A stretch of 64,000 bases of DNA, taken from assembly GCA_963665265.2 (NCBI GenBank), contig OY762224.2, forward strand, positions 2,790,001-2,854,000, read 5' to 3'. Source of the DNA: CAXXHQ01 sp963665265. GTDB taxonomy: Bacteria; Planctomycetota; Planctomycetia; Pirellulales; Thermoguttaceae. Positions 7,177 to 17,367 of this stretch are shown piece by piece; the stretch's first letter is position 1; each line of letters starts with the position of its first letter. Below the pieces are notes generated by a model, which did no database searches, was not told the DNA's origin, and saw only the letters and a program-made list of their open reading frames with translations. The position numbers and the translations under genes were made by a program.

Positions 7177-8940
7177 TTATCGACTTTGGTATTCCTTAAG
7201 CCACTGCGTTACGACGGCGACCGTGCGTTGTTTTCCTTGTGAATGAGCGTAAAAAATTGCCTTTTCGGCCTCTTCGATCGCTTGAGGCTTTTCGCCCAAT
7301 TTGGCATAACAAACTGCCAAATGGTAATGCGCTTCCGTTAAACTTGGCTGAAGTTCGATAGCCTTTTGAAAGTCATTTTTTGCCGCTGAATAATTCTGAA
7401 GCGTCTTATACATGATGCCGCGATCGAAAAATGCGGCGAAATCTTTTGGACGCATTTTAGCTGCCTTGGAGAAAAAGTCGAGCGCTTTTTGCGAGTCTCC
7501 GAGGTACCCATAACAGGATCCAAGATTGACGACGGCGAGGTAATTATCGGGGTTAATGTTCAAAGCGGCGATGAAATGTTCCGCTGCGGCTTGGGGTTGC
7601 CGTTCGTTAAGAAGATACTGACCGAAATTCACGTGAGCGAGCGAACAAGTAGGATTTTGCCGGAGAGTTTCGGCGTAAAGCGAGGGGGCGGAGCTAAATA
7701 TCTCGGCGCGTTGCATTGTGAGAACGAGCAGAGCAGTAATGAGCAAGCCGCTGGCGGCGACGAATGTTTTTCTCGACTTCTCGCTACGTCGCTGAATCCA
7801 AACGGTCCAGCCGGCGCCGACAAGAGTCGCCACGCCCAGGATCGCGAAGTATTGATAGCGGTCGGCGATCAAGGAATACTTCATGAATCCCACGTCAATA
7901 AGGCCAAGCGTAGGGAATAACGCTGCGCAATAGAATATCCAAACAAGGAAAAACGGTTTAGCTTGAGTTCTGCGTAATGCCCAAAGCGTCACAGTGGCCG
8001 CGATAACGAAGAGTAACGGTAGCATGCCGATGAATTCCGATTCGCTCGCGCTCCACTTAGGATAAACAAAGCAAAGATTAACGGGAAGCGTCGCTTTGAT
8101 GACGTAAGCGCAAATTGCCGTTCCAGCGTCACTAAATCGTTCCAGGAACCCGGCGTGTCGGACTGTTTCGGTCAGATTTGGATGTTGGAAGAAGTAGGTC
8201 GCAAAAGAAGCCGCAATTCCAAAGGCGAAAAAGGGAAGTGTTTTTCGCACGTCGGTCCATCGGAGCGGGCGTTTCCAGTAGACAATAAGCAACAAAGCGA
8301 TAGGCAAAACTGCTGCGGAGCTTTTGCTTAACATGGCCATTGCGAAAAAGAAAAAACTGGCCGAGTATAATTTTTTTCCGCGACGCGGCGAAATGATGCA
8401 ATCTGGAAACTCATGATATACGTAGCACAGAATCGAGAGCATAAATAAGACAAGTGACAAAACAGTTTTTAATTGAGTAATCCATGCGACAGCTTCGACG
8501 TTTACCGGATGAACGGCAAATAGTAGAGCAGCGAGGAAGCCGCCAGGTATTGCTAATCGCCGCAAGAGCGCCCAAAGCAATAAAGCTGATGTAATATGGC
8601 ATGCGACATTCATGCAATGAAAGCAGGTAACGTTTTCAGGGCCCCAAGCTCGCCATTCCAGCCACAAGACCGAATTCGAGACGGGCCAATAGTCAGTCGC
8701 TTTTGTCGAAAACCAAAAATCAAACAAGCCGCTCGAAGAGCGAATAAGGGCGTTTTCCGTTAATAGGACGTCGTCATCGAGCAAGTAGCCGCCATGCAAG
8801 ACTGGCCAATACGCCAGGATGGTCAATATCGCGATAGCGCCGCAATTGAGAATAGTTCGTTTAGAAATCGAAACCGATTGGCTTGAGGGCTTCGGGAGCG
8901 AGATTTGTTCCTGAGTTGAAGATTTCTTGCGTTTTTTCAT
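7177..8940 (-). CDS. GT-C-like multi-spanning membrane protein with C-terminal TPR repeats
   Basis: A 587-residue protein. A basic N-terminal tail is followed by about ten hydrophobic segments (residues about 30-410), with a luminal-loop DDD early on (LLDDDVLL) as in GT-C glycosyltransferases and TMTC-type proteins. Residues about 430-587 hold four TPR-like units of about 34 residues (for example AAEHFIAALNINPDNYLAVVNLG and its repeats). Planctomycetes carry many proteins of this design. Likely role: transfer of a sugar from a polyprenyl carrier to a periplasmic acceptor, with the TPRs binding partners; this is inference. It lies 31 bases downstream of cca on the same strand. Confidence 0.7.
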   Translation of the reverse strand: MKKRKKSSTQEQISLPKPSSQSVSISKRTILNCGAIAILTILAYWPVLHGGYLLDDDVLLTENALIRSSSGLFDFWFSTKATDYWPVSNSVLWLEWRAWGPENVTCFHCMNVACHITSALLLWALLRRLAIPGGFLAALLFAVHPVNVEAVAWITQLKTVLSLVLFMLSILCYVYHEFPDCIISPRRGKKLYSASFFFFAMAMLSKSSAAVLPIALLLIVYWKRPLRWTDVRKTLPFFAFGIAASFATYFFQHPNLTETVRHAGFLERFSDAGTAICAYVIKATLPVNLCFVYPKWSASESEFIGMLPLLFVIAATVTLWALRRTQAKPFFLVWIFYCAALFPTLGLIDVGFMKYSLIADRYQYFAILGVATLVGAGWTVWIQRRSEKSRKTFVAASGLLITALLVLTMQRAEIFSSAPSLYAETLRQNPTCSLAHVNFGQYLLNERQPQAAAEHFIAALNINPDNYLAVVNLGSCYGYLGDSQKALDFFSKAAKMRPKDFAAFFDRGIMYKTLQNYSAAKNDFQKAIELQPSLTEAHYHLAVCYAKLGEKPQAIEEAEKAIFYAHSQGKQRTVAVVTQWLKEYQSR

Positions 8941-8971
8941 GTGATTACTTTATGGCGATGACAAATCGGTA

Positions 8972-10201
8972 TTATAAATCGACAAGAAGCCTGGCTTCGT
9001 TCTTTGAGTGAACCTTGTCGTCGAGTTGCGCGGCGCGGATTTTTTTCAAAAGGGCTCCGAATTGCGGGCCTTGAGAAACGCCCCAGTCGAGTAGATCGGC
9101 GCCGGTGACTAGAGGCGGCGGGTTTAATTCTTCGGGCGAAAGCGTCAGTTTATTACGACAAAAAGCGGCATCTGCGGCCGCTTCTGCGGATGTGGCTTCG
9201 AGGAGGTTTAGCAAATCGCCGATCCCGTCGGCTATCAGCATCGGTTGCAAGACAGACCAAGGCGTTGATGTTGGCGATCGCAACGAATCTTTATGCTCAA
9301 GCAGCCAAACGAGTCGATCACGTTCGTCGTTTGAGACTCGCCAGCGTCGGCAAATTTCCTCGGCTTGTTCGAGGGTGGCGAACGGACGCAGGAGCGCGGC
9401 GAGGGCCGCGGCGAAAGTTGGTTCATGCAATCGGGCAACGACGGCGATCGCCTCCGTAAGCCGATTGCTCGCGGGGCCGTCGGCGACGATCTCCGGTAGA
9501 ATTCTCGCGGCCAATCCGGCTTCGACTAAGAGACGAACGGCGTGAGCGCGGCCTGACTCGGTAAGCATGCGACGCATTTCCATGGCGATGCGTTCAGGAC
9601 TGACGACGTCGATTTGGTCGGCCATCTTTCGGACAGCTTCAAACGTGGCCGGATCGACGGCGAAGTCGAAGGCCGAGGCGAATCGAACGGCGCGGAGCAT
9701 GCGGAGTTTATCTTCGGCGATGCGTTGGAACGGATCGCCGATCGCGCGGATGATTTTGGCGTCCAAGTCGGCGCGTCCGCCGACGTAGTCGATGACCTCC
9801 TCTTGGAGAGGATCGAAGAAAAGGCCGTTGATCGTGAAGTCGCGGCGCAAGGCGTCTTCTTCGGCAGTTGAGAATACGACGCCGTCGGGGCGCCTCCCGT
9901 CGCTATACTCCAAATCTTGACGGAAGGCGGCGACTTCAATTTGTCCGGCGCCTTTTGGACCTAAAACGGTGATGACGCCGAACGCCGCGCCTACGGCCAA
10001 CGTGCGACGATAGCCGAAAACGTCGCGAACTTGTTCGGGAAGCGCGTTCGAGGCCACGTCGTAGTCTTTCGGCGTTCGATTGAGGAGCATGTCGCGCACG
10101 CATCCGCCGGCCCAGAGCGCCTGGAAACCGGCGTCGCGGAGCTTCTTCACCGCATCCACGGCGAATTCCCGTCGAATGTCGCTATCTTTGTTCGGCATCA
10201 T
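8972..10201 (-). CDS. cca: CCA tRNA nucleotidyltransferase
   Basis: A 409-residue class II nucleotidyltransferase of normal length. The head domain has GGCVRD (about residues 32-37), and the catalytic aspartates are in DYDVAS. DLEYSDGRRPDGVVF and RRDFTINGLFFD follow, then a poly(A)-polymerase-like RNA-binding region with EDKLRMLRAVRFA. The enzyme adds or repairs the 3' CCA end of tRNAs without a template. No separate HD domain is recognisable in the C-terminal part. It lies 52 bases after addA; a small inverted repeat (CGGCG/CGCCG at 10233-10249) sits in that gap. Confidence 0.93.
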   Translation of the reverse strand: MMPNKDSDIRREFAVDAVKKLRDAGFQALWAGGCVRDMLLNRTPKDYDVASNALPEQVRDVFGYRRTLAVGAAFGVITVLGPKGAGQIEVAAFRQDLEYSDGRRPDGVVFSTAEEDALRRDFTINGLFFDPLQEEVIDYVGGRADLDAKIIRAIGDPFQRIAEDKLRMLRAVRFASAFDFAVDPATFEAVRKMADQIDVVSPERIAMEMRRMLTESGRAHAVRLLVEAGLAARILPEIVADGPASNRLTEAIAVVARLHEPTFAAALAALLRPFATLEQAEEICRRWRVSNDERDRLVWLLEHKDSLRSPTSTPWSVLQPMLIADGIGDLLNLLEATSAEAAADAAFCRNKLTLSPEELNPPPLVTGADLLDWGVSQGPQFGALLKKIRAAQLDDKVHSKNEARLLVDL

Positions 10202-10253
10202 TAAAATGTTTTGTTCGTGCGGTCGGCAGATACGGCGTTTTAAGCGCCGACAA

Positions 10254-13200
10254 TCATCGCATTAACATGTCGCATTGATTTAGTATGGCTGTTTTTTCGG
10301 CGGTCGTCCAGGAGAACTGCCGCTCGAGGCCCGACATTAGGAAGCAGAGACAGGCTTCGGCGGGAGCGACGGCGAGCGTTTTTTCGACGGCATGCGAATA
10401 GAGGGCCATCTGCAATTCGTATTTCTTGGCAATTTCCTCGATGTTTTTTGAAGAAGCGGCGTTCGTTTTGAAATCGAGCAACCGCCAGGCGTCGTCTTGA
10501 TCTTGGTAGAGACAATCGATATATCCGTGGACGTATTTCTTGGTTTCGGCGGTCCCTTCGGGCGGCCAGGCCAAAAGGAATTCCAATTCGCGATATATTC
10601 TTTTCGCCGCGGCGAGTTGTTTTACGCGATCGGAGGCGAGAAAGCGCTCTAACATTTCCAAGACGGCGGGGAGATCGGCTTCGGGCGTTTTAAGATGGGC
10701 CGGGGCGAGGCGATTGGCGATTTCGACGACATTGACCGGATCGGCGAAGTTGATTTCGGCCAAGACGGCGTGCGTTAACGTTCCTCGGCCAAGAGCGTCG
10801 TGCGATGCGGCGGAGGGATGATCGGCATCGACGATTTCGACGGATGCATGGGCGAACTGCCGTTGAAAAACTCCGTGCAAACGGGAAAACGAATAATGCC
10901 GACGCGCTGACTCGTCGGCAGGGAGCGGCGCCCAGTGCGGAGGAATTCGCCCTTTCTTTTCGGCGGCAAGGGCTAAAGCCTTCTCGACGATTTTTCGCAA
11001 ATCGCGACGCGAGCCGGCGTCGTTCGGTTCGCCGTCAAGCGCAGGGCGTTCGAGCGTCGCTTTGGCCAAGAGCCCTAAGGCGAGATATTCGTCGTCGGCT
11101 TTGCGAACGGCCGTAGAAACGTCGTCGTCGGAACCGAACGGTTTAAAACTTCCCGTGCGTAAATCAAAACGTTCGCCAAGGAGTCGCATCCAGGGGCCTT
11201 TCGGCGCATCGACGTCGGACATGCCGGCGGAAATGATAAGGTAGTCGGCAGCGCGGGTAGCGGCGACGTAGAACAAACGAACGCTCTCGGCGGCGTCTTC
11301 GTCGAGTTGGACTCGCCGATAAAGTTTGTAGCCGTCGACGGAGTCGGAGCCTCGGACCATCGGTCCCAATGTCGGCGAGAAGGCGGCGGACTCGCCTTTG
11401 AGGTTTCGCTTGCGATCAGCGTCGGCCACGACGGTGATAGGAAATTCCAAACCTTTCGCTTGGTGGATCGTCATCAGACGCACGACGTTCATCGATTCGG
11501 ATTGCGTGGCGGCCAAAGGTTCGTCGGGTTGGCGGGCGATGAATTGCGACAACTGAGTGATGAAGTCGGCTAGGCGAAACGCGCCCGACTGATCGAAACT
11601 ACGGGCCTGATCGATAAGTTTGTAAAGGTTCGCCAATTTGCGTTCACCCATGAATTCGGAGACGAGCAAGGCGTCGAACCCGGTCCGTTCCAAAGCGGAG
11701 TCGATCAAATCGGCCGCCGACATTCGATCTTTGTTTGCGCGCAAGAAGCCGATGGTTTGCGAGGCGAAGCGAACTTGGTTTTGCCCTTCTTTTGATAAAT
11801 TACGCGGCGGAGCGTCGGCGAAAAGCGACTCGGAAACGCCGCCGGGTGCGCGGGCGAGCCAGAAAATCGTCTCGTCGTCGAGATTGAAAAAGGGACTACG
11901 CAGCACGCCGATCAAACTGACGTCGTCGCAGGTTCCGTCAACGGCCCGGAGAAGGCTCACCAGATCGTAAATTTCCTGCTGCGCGTAGAACGCGCGTCCT
12001 CCGACGAGATAGTAGTCGATCCCGTATCGACGCAGAGCCTCTTCGTAAAATTCGACGTTTGTTAGCGTGCGGAATAGAATGGCCACGTCGCCCGGCCGAA
12101 CTTCACGCAAGGCGTTCGACTTTTCGGTTGCTTTTTCTGACGAAGACGCGTTTCGATCAAAAACGATCTTTTCGCCGCCGTCGAGCATGCCTCGGATGCG
12201 TCGGGCGATCCAATCGGCTTCGATTTTTCGCAACCGAACGGAGGGGCCGTCGTCATCTTCGCCGCCGTCGGGCGATTCGTCGCTATAGTCCTCCATAGCC
12301 TCGGGCGGAATTTCATCGGTCGCGATGAGAAATTCGACGGCGGGCCGCTGAGCGATTTGTTCGCGGCTTGCTCGCAACGGCTCGTAGGAGTCGCCCAAGG
12401 CGCGAACGAACAAGGCGTTGACGAAATCTAAAACGCCTTTTTGGCTGCGGAAGTTCAAAGAGAGCGGCAATCGCCCTTTCGCGGGCAGCTCGTCGCTAAG
12501 CGAACGGAAGACGTGCGGATCGGCGCCGCGAAAACGATAGATCGATTGCTTGAAATCGCCGACGAAAAACAATTTACCGTCCTGAATCTTTCCGTCGCAT
12601 AGTGCGCGGACTAACTCGGCCTGGAGCGGATCTGTATCTTGAAATTCATCGACGAGAAGCAACCGCGTTTCTGAGGCAAGTCGCTTTCGCAGAGCCTTTC
12701 CTTGAGGCCCGACGAGGAGTTTTTTCGCCTCGATCAACAGATCGTCGAAATCGAGGGCTCCCAATTCGCGTTTTTTCTTATCGTAGGCGGCAGCCACGTT
12801 GCCGACGATACGAAGCAAGTTTAGGCCAGTTTGGGCAGAAATCCTCGCCTCGGATCCGTTGAAGCGAATGGGAATCATTTTGAGCAGTTTTTCAAACTCG
12901 TCGCGGGTCTTTTTGAACGCGTCGTAATCCTCGGGCGCCGCCCAATTCGATTTCTTTCCGGGCCCGGTCACTTTCGCCGCTTCATGAAACGCGGAGGCGA
13001 ATTCGGCGGCGAGCGGTTCACGCTCCCAATCGTCGCAAAGGCGTTCGATTTCGGCCAGCATGTCTTGCAGGGGCGGCTGACAGCCGGCCTTCTCCAGGCA
13101 GATCGCGCGTAAATTCTTATAGACGCGCGAACGTTGGAGCGGGAGGATTCCGCCGGAAAGAGTTTCTGTTCGCCAGAACTCTTCCCAAACTTTTGTGAGA

Positions 13201-13829
13201 TCATCAGCGGATTTGCCGTTCCAAGCGTCCCAATCGATGTACTGTCGTCGCGCTAGAACGCAAGAAATCATTTCCCGCAGTTCGCGCAAACTAAACGCCG
13301 CAAGAAGTTCCAATACTATTTCGTCGTGGTTCGCCAGAAGGCTAGTAAGTTCGGCGTCGACGATGTCGAACAAAGTTGTATCGGCTTGAGCCGGCTCGAG
13401 AAGCTGAAAACGCGGGTCCAAGCCGGCTTCGGCGGCGTGCGAACGCAAGAGCGATCCGCAAAATGAATGGATTGTGCTGATTCGGGCCGAGTCCAACTCG
13501 CGGATCAGTTCGGACCAGTAACTGGCCTCTTCGTCGGAGCATTCAAGCAGTCGTTTTTTGCATTTTGAGCGGATGCGGTCGCGCATTTCTCGGGCTGCAC
13601 GCTCGGTGAACGTGATGGCGATCATCCGGCTTAACGGCGCTCGGCTCGGCGTTTTATTGTCAGCGGAATCGTGCGGGTCGTCGCCTCTCGGTTCCAAATG
13701 CGAAATAAAACGTTCGGTAAGCACGAAGGTCTTGCCGCAACCGGCGCCCGCCGAGAGCGAAACGGAAGAGTCATGCGTAAAAATCGCTTTTGATTGCTCG
13801 TCGGTGTATTTAATTTCTTTTGCGGTCAT
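10254..13829 (-). CDS. addA: Helicase-nuclease AddA (UvrD-like helicase, RecB-type nuclease)
   Basis: A 1191-residue protein. The ATG at 13829 overlaps the addB stop as ATGA; an ATG six codons further out is possible. Superfamily 1A helicase motifs appear in order: Walker A SAGAGCGKT (residues 26-34), FDDLL, the DEFQDTD box (near 393), QAKGLEFP and the arginine-finger region YVAATRA. The C-terminal RecB-family nuclease shows YIDCLYQ and LLDFKTN (near 1116), then YELQMALY, the expected D...DxK plus Q-Y pattern. AddAB loads at double-strand ends, unwinds and degrades DNA, and prepares 3' ends for RecA. Cytoplasmic. Overlap with addB implies coupled translation and equal stoichiometry. Confidence 0.92.
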   Translation of the reverse strand: MTAKEIKYTDEQSKAIFTHDSSVSLSAGAGCGKTFVLTERFISHLEPRGDDPHDSADNKTPSRAPLSRMIAITFTERAAREMRDRIRSKCKKRLLECSDEEASYWSELIRELDSARISTIHSFCGSLLRSHAAEAGLDPRFQLLEPAQADTTLFDIVDAELTSLLANHDEIVLELLAAFSLRELREMISCVLARRQYIDWDAWNGKSADDLTKVWEEFWRTETLSGGILPLQRSRVYKNLRAICLEKAGCQPPLQDMLAEIERLCDDWEREPLAAEFASAFHEAAKVTGPGKKSNWAAPEDYDAFKKTRDEFEKLLKMIPIRFNGSEARISAQTGLNLLRIVGNVAAAYDKKKRELGALDFDDLLIEAKKLLVGPQGKALRKRLASETRLLLVDEFQDTDPLQAELVRALCDGKIQDGKLFFVGDFKQSIYRFRGADPHVFRSLSDELPAKGRLPLSLNFRSQKGVLDFVNALFVRALGDSYEPLRASREQIAQRPAVEFLIATDEIPPEAMEDYSDESPDGGEDDDGPSVRLRKIEADWIARRIRGMLDGGEKIVFDRNASSSEKATEKSNALREVRPGDVAILFRTLTNVEFYEEALRRYGIDYYLVGGRAFYAQQEIYDLVSLLRAVDGTCDDVSLIGVLRSPFFNLDDETIFWLARAPGGVSESLFADAPPRNLSKEGQNQVRFASQTIGFLRANKDRMSAADLIDSALERTGFDALLVSEFMGERKLANLYKLIDQARSFDQSGAFRLADFITQLSQFIARQPDEPLAATQSESMNVVRLMTIHQAKGLEFPITVVADADRKRNLKGESAAFSPTLGPMVRGSDSVDGYKLYRRVQLDEDAAESVRLFYVAATRAADYLIISAGMSDVDAPKGPWMRLLGERFDLRTGSFKPFGSDDDVSTAVRKADDEYLALGLLAKATLERPALDGEPNDAGSRRDLRKIVEKALALAAEKKGRIPPHWAPLPADESARRHYSFSRLHGVFQRQFAHASVEIVDADHPSAASHDALGRGTLTHAVLAEINFADPVNVVEIANRLAPAHLKTPEADLPAVLEMLERFLASDRVKQLAAAKRIYRELEFLLAWPPEGTAETKKYVHGYIDCLYQDQDDAWRLLDFKTNAASSKNIEEIAKKYELQMALYSHAVEKTLAVAPAEACLCFLMSGLERQFSWTTAEKTAILNQCDMLMR

Positions 13830-16800
13830 GGCCGTTCGACGCTCCATATTTTGTCCAAGGAGCGTATGGGATTAATCCGGCATATTTTCGCAAACTCGCA
13901 GTAGCCGGTGCATCGTTTGTCGGAGTTATAGACGGGGAACCGGCCGCGTCGAATTCCATGCACCAGAGCGAGAAGAATTTCGGATAAACGTAAACGCAAG
14001 TCCTCCCATTCCGGTTCAGGCTCGGCGCCTCCTTGGGCCGGATGGTACAACAGAAACGGCTTTTTCGGAAAACCGCCTTTCGCCACGTTCCAATAACCGA
14101 AGTGCCAAGGAATAGCGTCTTGATCGAAAAGGAATAGATCGGCGACGGCGAGCGCATAGAGCGGAAGCTGCAACGAGAGTCCGCGTAGGGCTTTCCTCGC
14201 GTCGAACTTCGAACCGCCTCCGGTTTTGTAATCGATGACGCCGAAAACGGGTTCGCCGTCGCAAACGCCGACGTCGATTCGATCAATTCGACCGGAGAAG
14301 TACAGAGTCTCTTCGCCGGCGTCTAATTCCAGAGGCTGATCGACGAATTTTTCGGTTTCCGCATGGGAGCGTCGCATTTTGCCGAAGGAGGCCTCGAAAT
14401 AGGTCGGAACCAACGGTTTTTCGAGCGAGCGCCATATTTCGTCGTAGGCAGCATGCCGTTCGTAGTAGTCGGCAAGCCAGCGGAAGATGACGCGGCGATC
14501 AATTTCCCGCCATGCGTCACGTACGGGATTCGCCGACTTGCGAAAAAACTGATCGGCGATCGTATGTTCCATGAGCCGGTTGAATTCGACGCGGTCTAAT
14601 TCGCACGGAGAGGCGGGGCGTCCCAAACGTTCGTTGACCGCCCGGTGAACGTTCGACAGAATCTCGTGCAAGAGAAATCCTCGTTGCATCAAGTCGGCTT
14701 CGAGCTCGACCTCTTTGAGCGGTTCAATCTTCAGAACGTGACTCATTAGGAATCGATACGGGCATGCCGCATAACTTTCTAACTCTGTGGCGACGAAAGT
14801 TCGATCTGCCGGGAAAAGGCGTTTCAGATCGTGTGCGACGGAAGCGGTCGTGAGCATTCCTTCTCCGACGCCGAACTCGGTTCGGTTCTCGCGACCGGCG
14901 CCGAGGTCAAGTCCCGATATGACGTTCTTCGCGGCGTCGGCGAGCGTTCGCCGAGAAACGTCATTGGAAGACGAGTCATCGGCAAATTGAAACAGACCGG
15001 CAAGAAGCTCGACGCCTCTCGACTTAGAATCGCTTGCAACGGCGTCGGCCATCGCTTTTGCGCGAAATGACGCGGCGCTGAGCGGCTCTTCGTCGAGCGG
15101 GATCGGCCGAAAATCGACCGATTCGATTTTGGGAACTCGAGTTTTGCCGCAGGCCGACTCGACCTCGGTTAAGTAAGAGCTTGGCGATAGAGGTCTGGCC
15201 GCGTCGTCCAACGCAGGGTAGCTCAACACGATGCGCTTCGTCGCTCGTAGAAGCGTTTCGTAAAAAAGGAGCATTTCCTCTCGATAGCGATCATGACGCG
15301 CGGCGAGCGGTAAGCCATGCTTGATGAGTCGAATGCGTTCCGCTTCGCCGTAGAATTGATCTTCGCGGTCGGAGCGAGGAAAGGACTTCTCCGTAAGATT
15401 GGCGAGAAAAAGATACGGGATCTGAAGCGAACGCGCGGATAATGCGGAGAGAATTCGAACTTGACCGGCTCCGTCGTCCACGATCGGCATGCGTTCGCTT
15501 TTTAGCAAATCGACCAGAATTCGGTGCGCCTCGGCAAGGTCGTACTCGATAGGCGTAGAGCCCATCCATTTCGCCAGTTCGTCGGCCGATTCAAGCGCTT
15601 CGGACATTTGTCGCCAAGCGATGAAGTCCGCCGCATCGTCGCTGGCGTTTTGGCCATTTCCGAGTTCAGAAGGGGTTTGGGGCAACAACCCGACGTCGAG
15701 CGCAAAGGCTCGCCAAGCGGACGCCCAACCGCCTAGCGACGCTTTTTTCGGCAAGGCATCGAAAGCGTCGGCCAGTTTTTGCAACGTCTCTAGCGTTCGC
15801 GAACGAGCTTTTATTCGCAAGGCGAGCGTTTCGTCATCCGTGTCGGAGCGTTTGGCGGCGGTTTCAAACTCGCTTGCATCTCGCAGTTCGGAAAATAGCA
15901 AGTCACGACCGACCGACAAGCGAACATCGCGAATCGTTCGCTCAATTTCAGCGAGTCGAGCTCCGTTTTCCCAACTGGTCCATTCGGGCCGAAAGTAGTT
16001 GCTTCCGACGACGGCGAGGAGTTCGCGGAACGGCCAATCGTTTAAGTGTAAATCCAGAAAAGAGCACAACGCTTTGAGTACGGGTTCGCGAATTAAAGGA
16101 CGTCCTCGTTCCCAAGCGACTGGAATGCCGTGCTGGTAAAAAGCTTCTTCGACGACTCCCCCCGGCTCTTGTTCAGAACGAAAGACGACGACGATATCGG
16201 CGGGGTTGGCGAGCTTTTTGACGAGAATACGCTTAATTATTGAGGCGATTTGTCGAAGCTCGCCGGAAGGCTTAGCGGCGGCGATAATTTCGACGCCCTC
16301 GGTCGTCGGGGCGTCTTCCGGCGTTCGGGGATTCGTAAATAGTCGCCGTTCGATATGGCGTAGCGCAGGCCAAGCGGACGTCGCTGGACGGGGCAAGACG
16401 CGATGCGAGAAGTCGTTTTTATGCCGCTCACGCAGTTCATCTAAGGTTTTTAGCGGCTTTGAAAAAAGATCGTCGCGACGGGGCTCATCCTCAAGCGGGA
16501 GCGACACAACGATTTCGTCCGCGAAGCTCGCGAGAATCTGCAGGATTTCGTGTTGGGTTTTGGTAAAATCGGCGAACCCGTCGAGGACGACCCAGCGGAG
16601 GGCGTCGTAGGGGCGGCGTTGCCCCTGTTGCAAGCGGTCACGCGCTTGCCAAAACCGTCCTTCTTCGTCGTAAAGGTTATGACGAAGCAATGAATCTTGA
16701 TAGGCCTCGTAAATTTCAAATAGTTCGTCATCTTTGGCGGCGGCGCCTCGCGAGCGGCAGGCGTTGAGGAAGTCCTGGGGCCAAACTTCGAGGCGTTTCA

Positions 16801-17194
16801 TTTCGCCGATGAAATCAATGATGAGATCGACGAGTCCGGCAGTTTGTGCGATGGCTTTGAAATGAGCGATACGGTTTTGACTCAGCAAATCGTCGAGAAT
16901 CTGGCGAACGAGACGACGTTTCATCGCCTGCTTGAGCGGCAAAATTGGTTTGTGAGACGCCTCGAGGACAGTCTGCGCGAATTTTTTGAACGTCATGATT
17001 CCCGGCGCGAAACAGCAGGGAAGGTCGGCGTTTAAAAGCATATCGCGCACGGAGGCAGCCGCGCGACCGGTGGGAGCGATCCATAAGCAGGCGCCAGGTT
17101 CGGCGGTTTTCAGGCGCAGCCGATATTCCTCTAACAAGAGGCTTGTTTTGCCGCACTGAGGCGGACCGGTCAAAACACGAAAATGCGCCGTCAT
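13826..17194 (-). CDS. addB: Helicase-nuclease AddB (iron-sulfur nuclease subunit)
   Basis: A 1122-residue protein. The start at 17194 was chosen because the longer frame to 17302 would reach into the neighbouring gene's terminator; from here the protein opens MTAHFRVLTGPPQCGKTSL, putting the Walker A motif near residues 10-18 as in AddB. The C-terminal nuclease has RIDRID and VIDYKTG (near residue 988). Cysteines flank it as in iron-sulfur AddB proteins: one in AACPYRF (near 809) and three in CTGYCEFAKIC (near 1095-1105). With AddA it forms the break-processing helicase-nuclease; AddB usually carries the recognition-hotspot-binding pseudo-helicase. The fourth-cysteine spacing matches a 4Fe-4S site by eye only. 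Confidence 0.9.
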   Translation of the reverse strand: MTAHFRVLTGPPQCGKTSLLLEEYRLRLKTAEPGACLWIAPTGRAAASVRDMLLNADLPCCFAPGIMTFKKFAQTVLEASHKPILPLKQAMKRRLVRQILDDLLSQNRIAHFKAIAQTAGLVDLIIDFIGEMKRLEVWPQDFLNACRSRGAAAKDDELFEIYEAYQDSLLRHNLYDEEGRFWQARDRLQQGQRRPYDALRWVVLDGFADFTKTQHEILQILASFADEIVVSLPLEDEPRRDDLFSKPLKTLDELRERHKNDFSHRVLPRPATSAWPALRHIERRLFTNPRTPEDAPTTEGVEIIAAAKPSGELRQIASIIKRILVKKLANPADIVVVFRSEQEPGGVVEEAFYQHGIPVAWERGRPLIREPVLKALCSFLDLHLNDWPFRELLAVVGSNYFRPEWTSWENGARLAEIERTIRDVRLSVGRDLLFSELRDASEFETAAKRSDTDDETLALRIKARSRTLETLQKLADAFDALPKKASLGGWASAWRAFALDVGLLPQTPSELGNGQNASDDAADFIAWRQMSEALESADELAKWMGSTPIEYDLAEAHRILVDLLKSERMPIVDDGAGQVRILSALSARSLQIPYLFLANLTEKSFPRSDREDQFYGEAERIRLIKHGLPLAARHDRYREEMLLFYETLLRATKRIVLSYPALDDAARPLSPSSYLTEVESACGKTRVPKIESVDFRPIPLDEEPLSAASFRAKAMADAVASDSKSRGVELLAGLFQFADDSSSNDVSRRTLADAAKNVISGLDLGAGRENRTEFGVGEGMLTTASVAHDLKRLFPADRTFVATELESYAACPYRFLMSHVLKIEPLKEVELEADLMQRGFLLHEILSNVHRAVNERLGRPASPCELDRVEFNRLMEHTIADQFFRKSANPVRDAWREIDRRVIFRWLADYYERHAAYDEIWRSLEKPLVPTYFEASFGKMRRSHAETEKFVDQPLELDAGEETLYFSGRIDRIDVGVCDGEPVFGVIDYKTGGGSKFDARKALRGLSLQLPLYALAVADLFLFDQDAIPWHFGYWNVAKGGFPKKPFLLYHPAQGGAEPEPEWEDLRLRLSEILLALVHGIRRGRFPVYNSDKRCTGYCEFAKICRINPIRSLDKIWSVERP

Positions 17195-17300
17195 TTTCTC
17201 GCCGAATCTGAATAGATATTTTGCGTCCAATCCTTTGGCGATGATTGTAGCAGAAACGGAACGGAGCGGACAGACGACGGTTTTTCCGCAGGAAACGCGC

Positions 17301-17337
17301 AAAAAAAGCCGGGAGCGTCAGAAAGACCTCTCCCGGC
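17301..17337 (-). terminator. Intrinsic terminator of the first protease-autotransporter gene
   Basis: GCCGGGAG (17308-17315) pairs perfectly with CTCCCGGC (17330-17337). On the minus strand the stem is followed by seven T residues (plus-strand A-run 17301-17307). It is 31 bases past the stop of the gene at 17368-21063 and just upstream of addB, which it isolates. It is the clearest intrinsic terminator in the window. Confidence 0.85.
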
Positions 17338-17367
17338 GTAGTTTCTATGCTTGTTAGCGGTCGCGAA

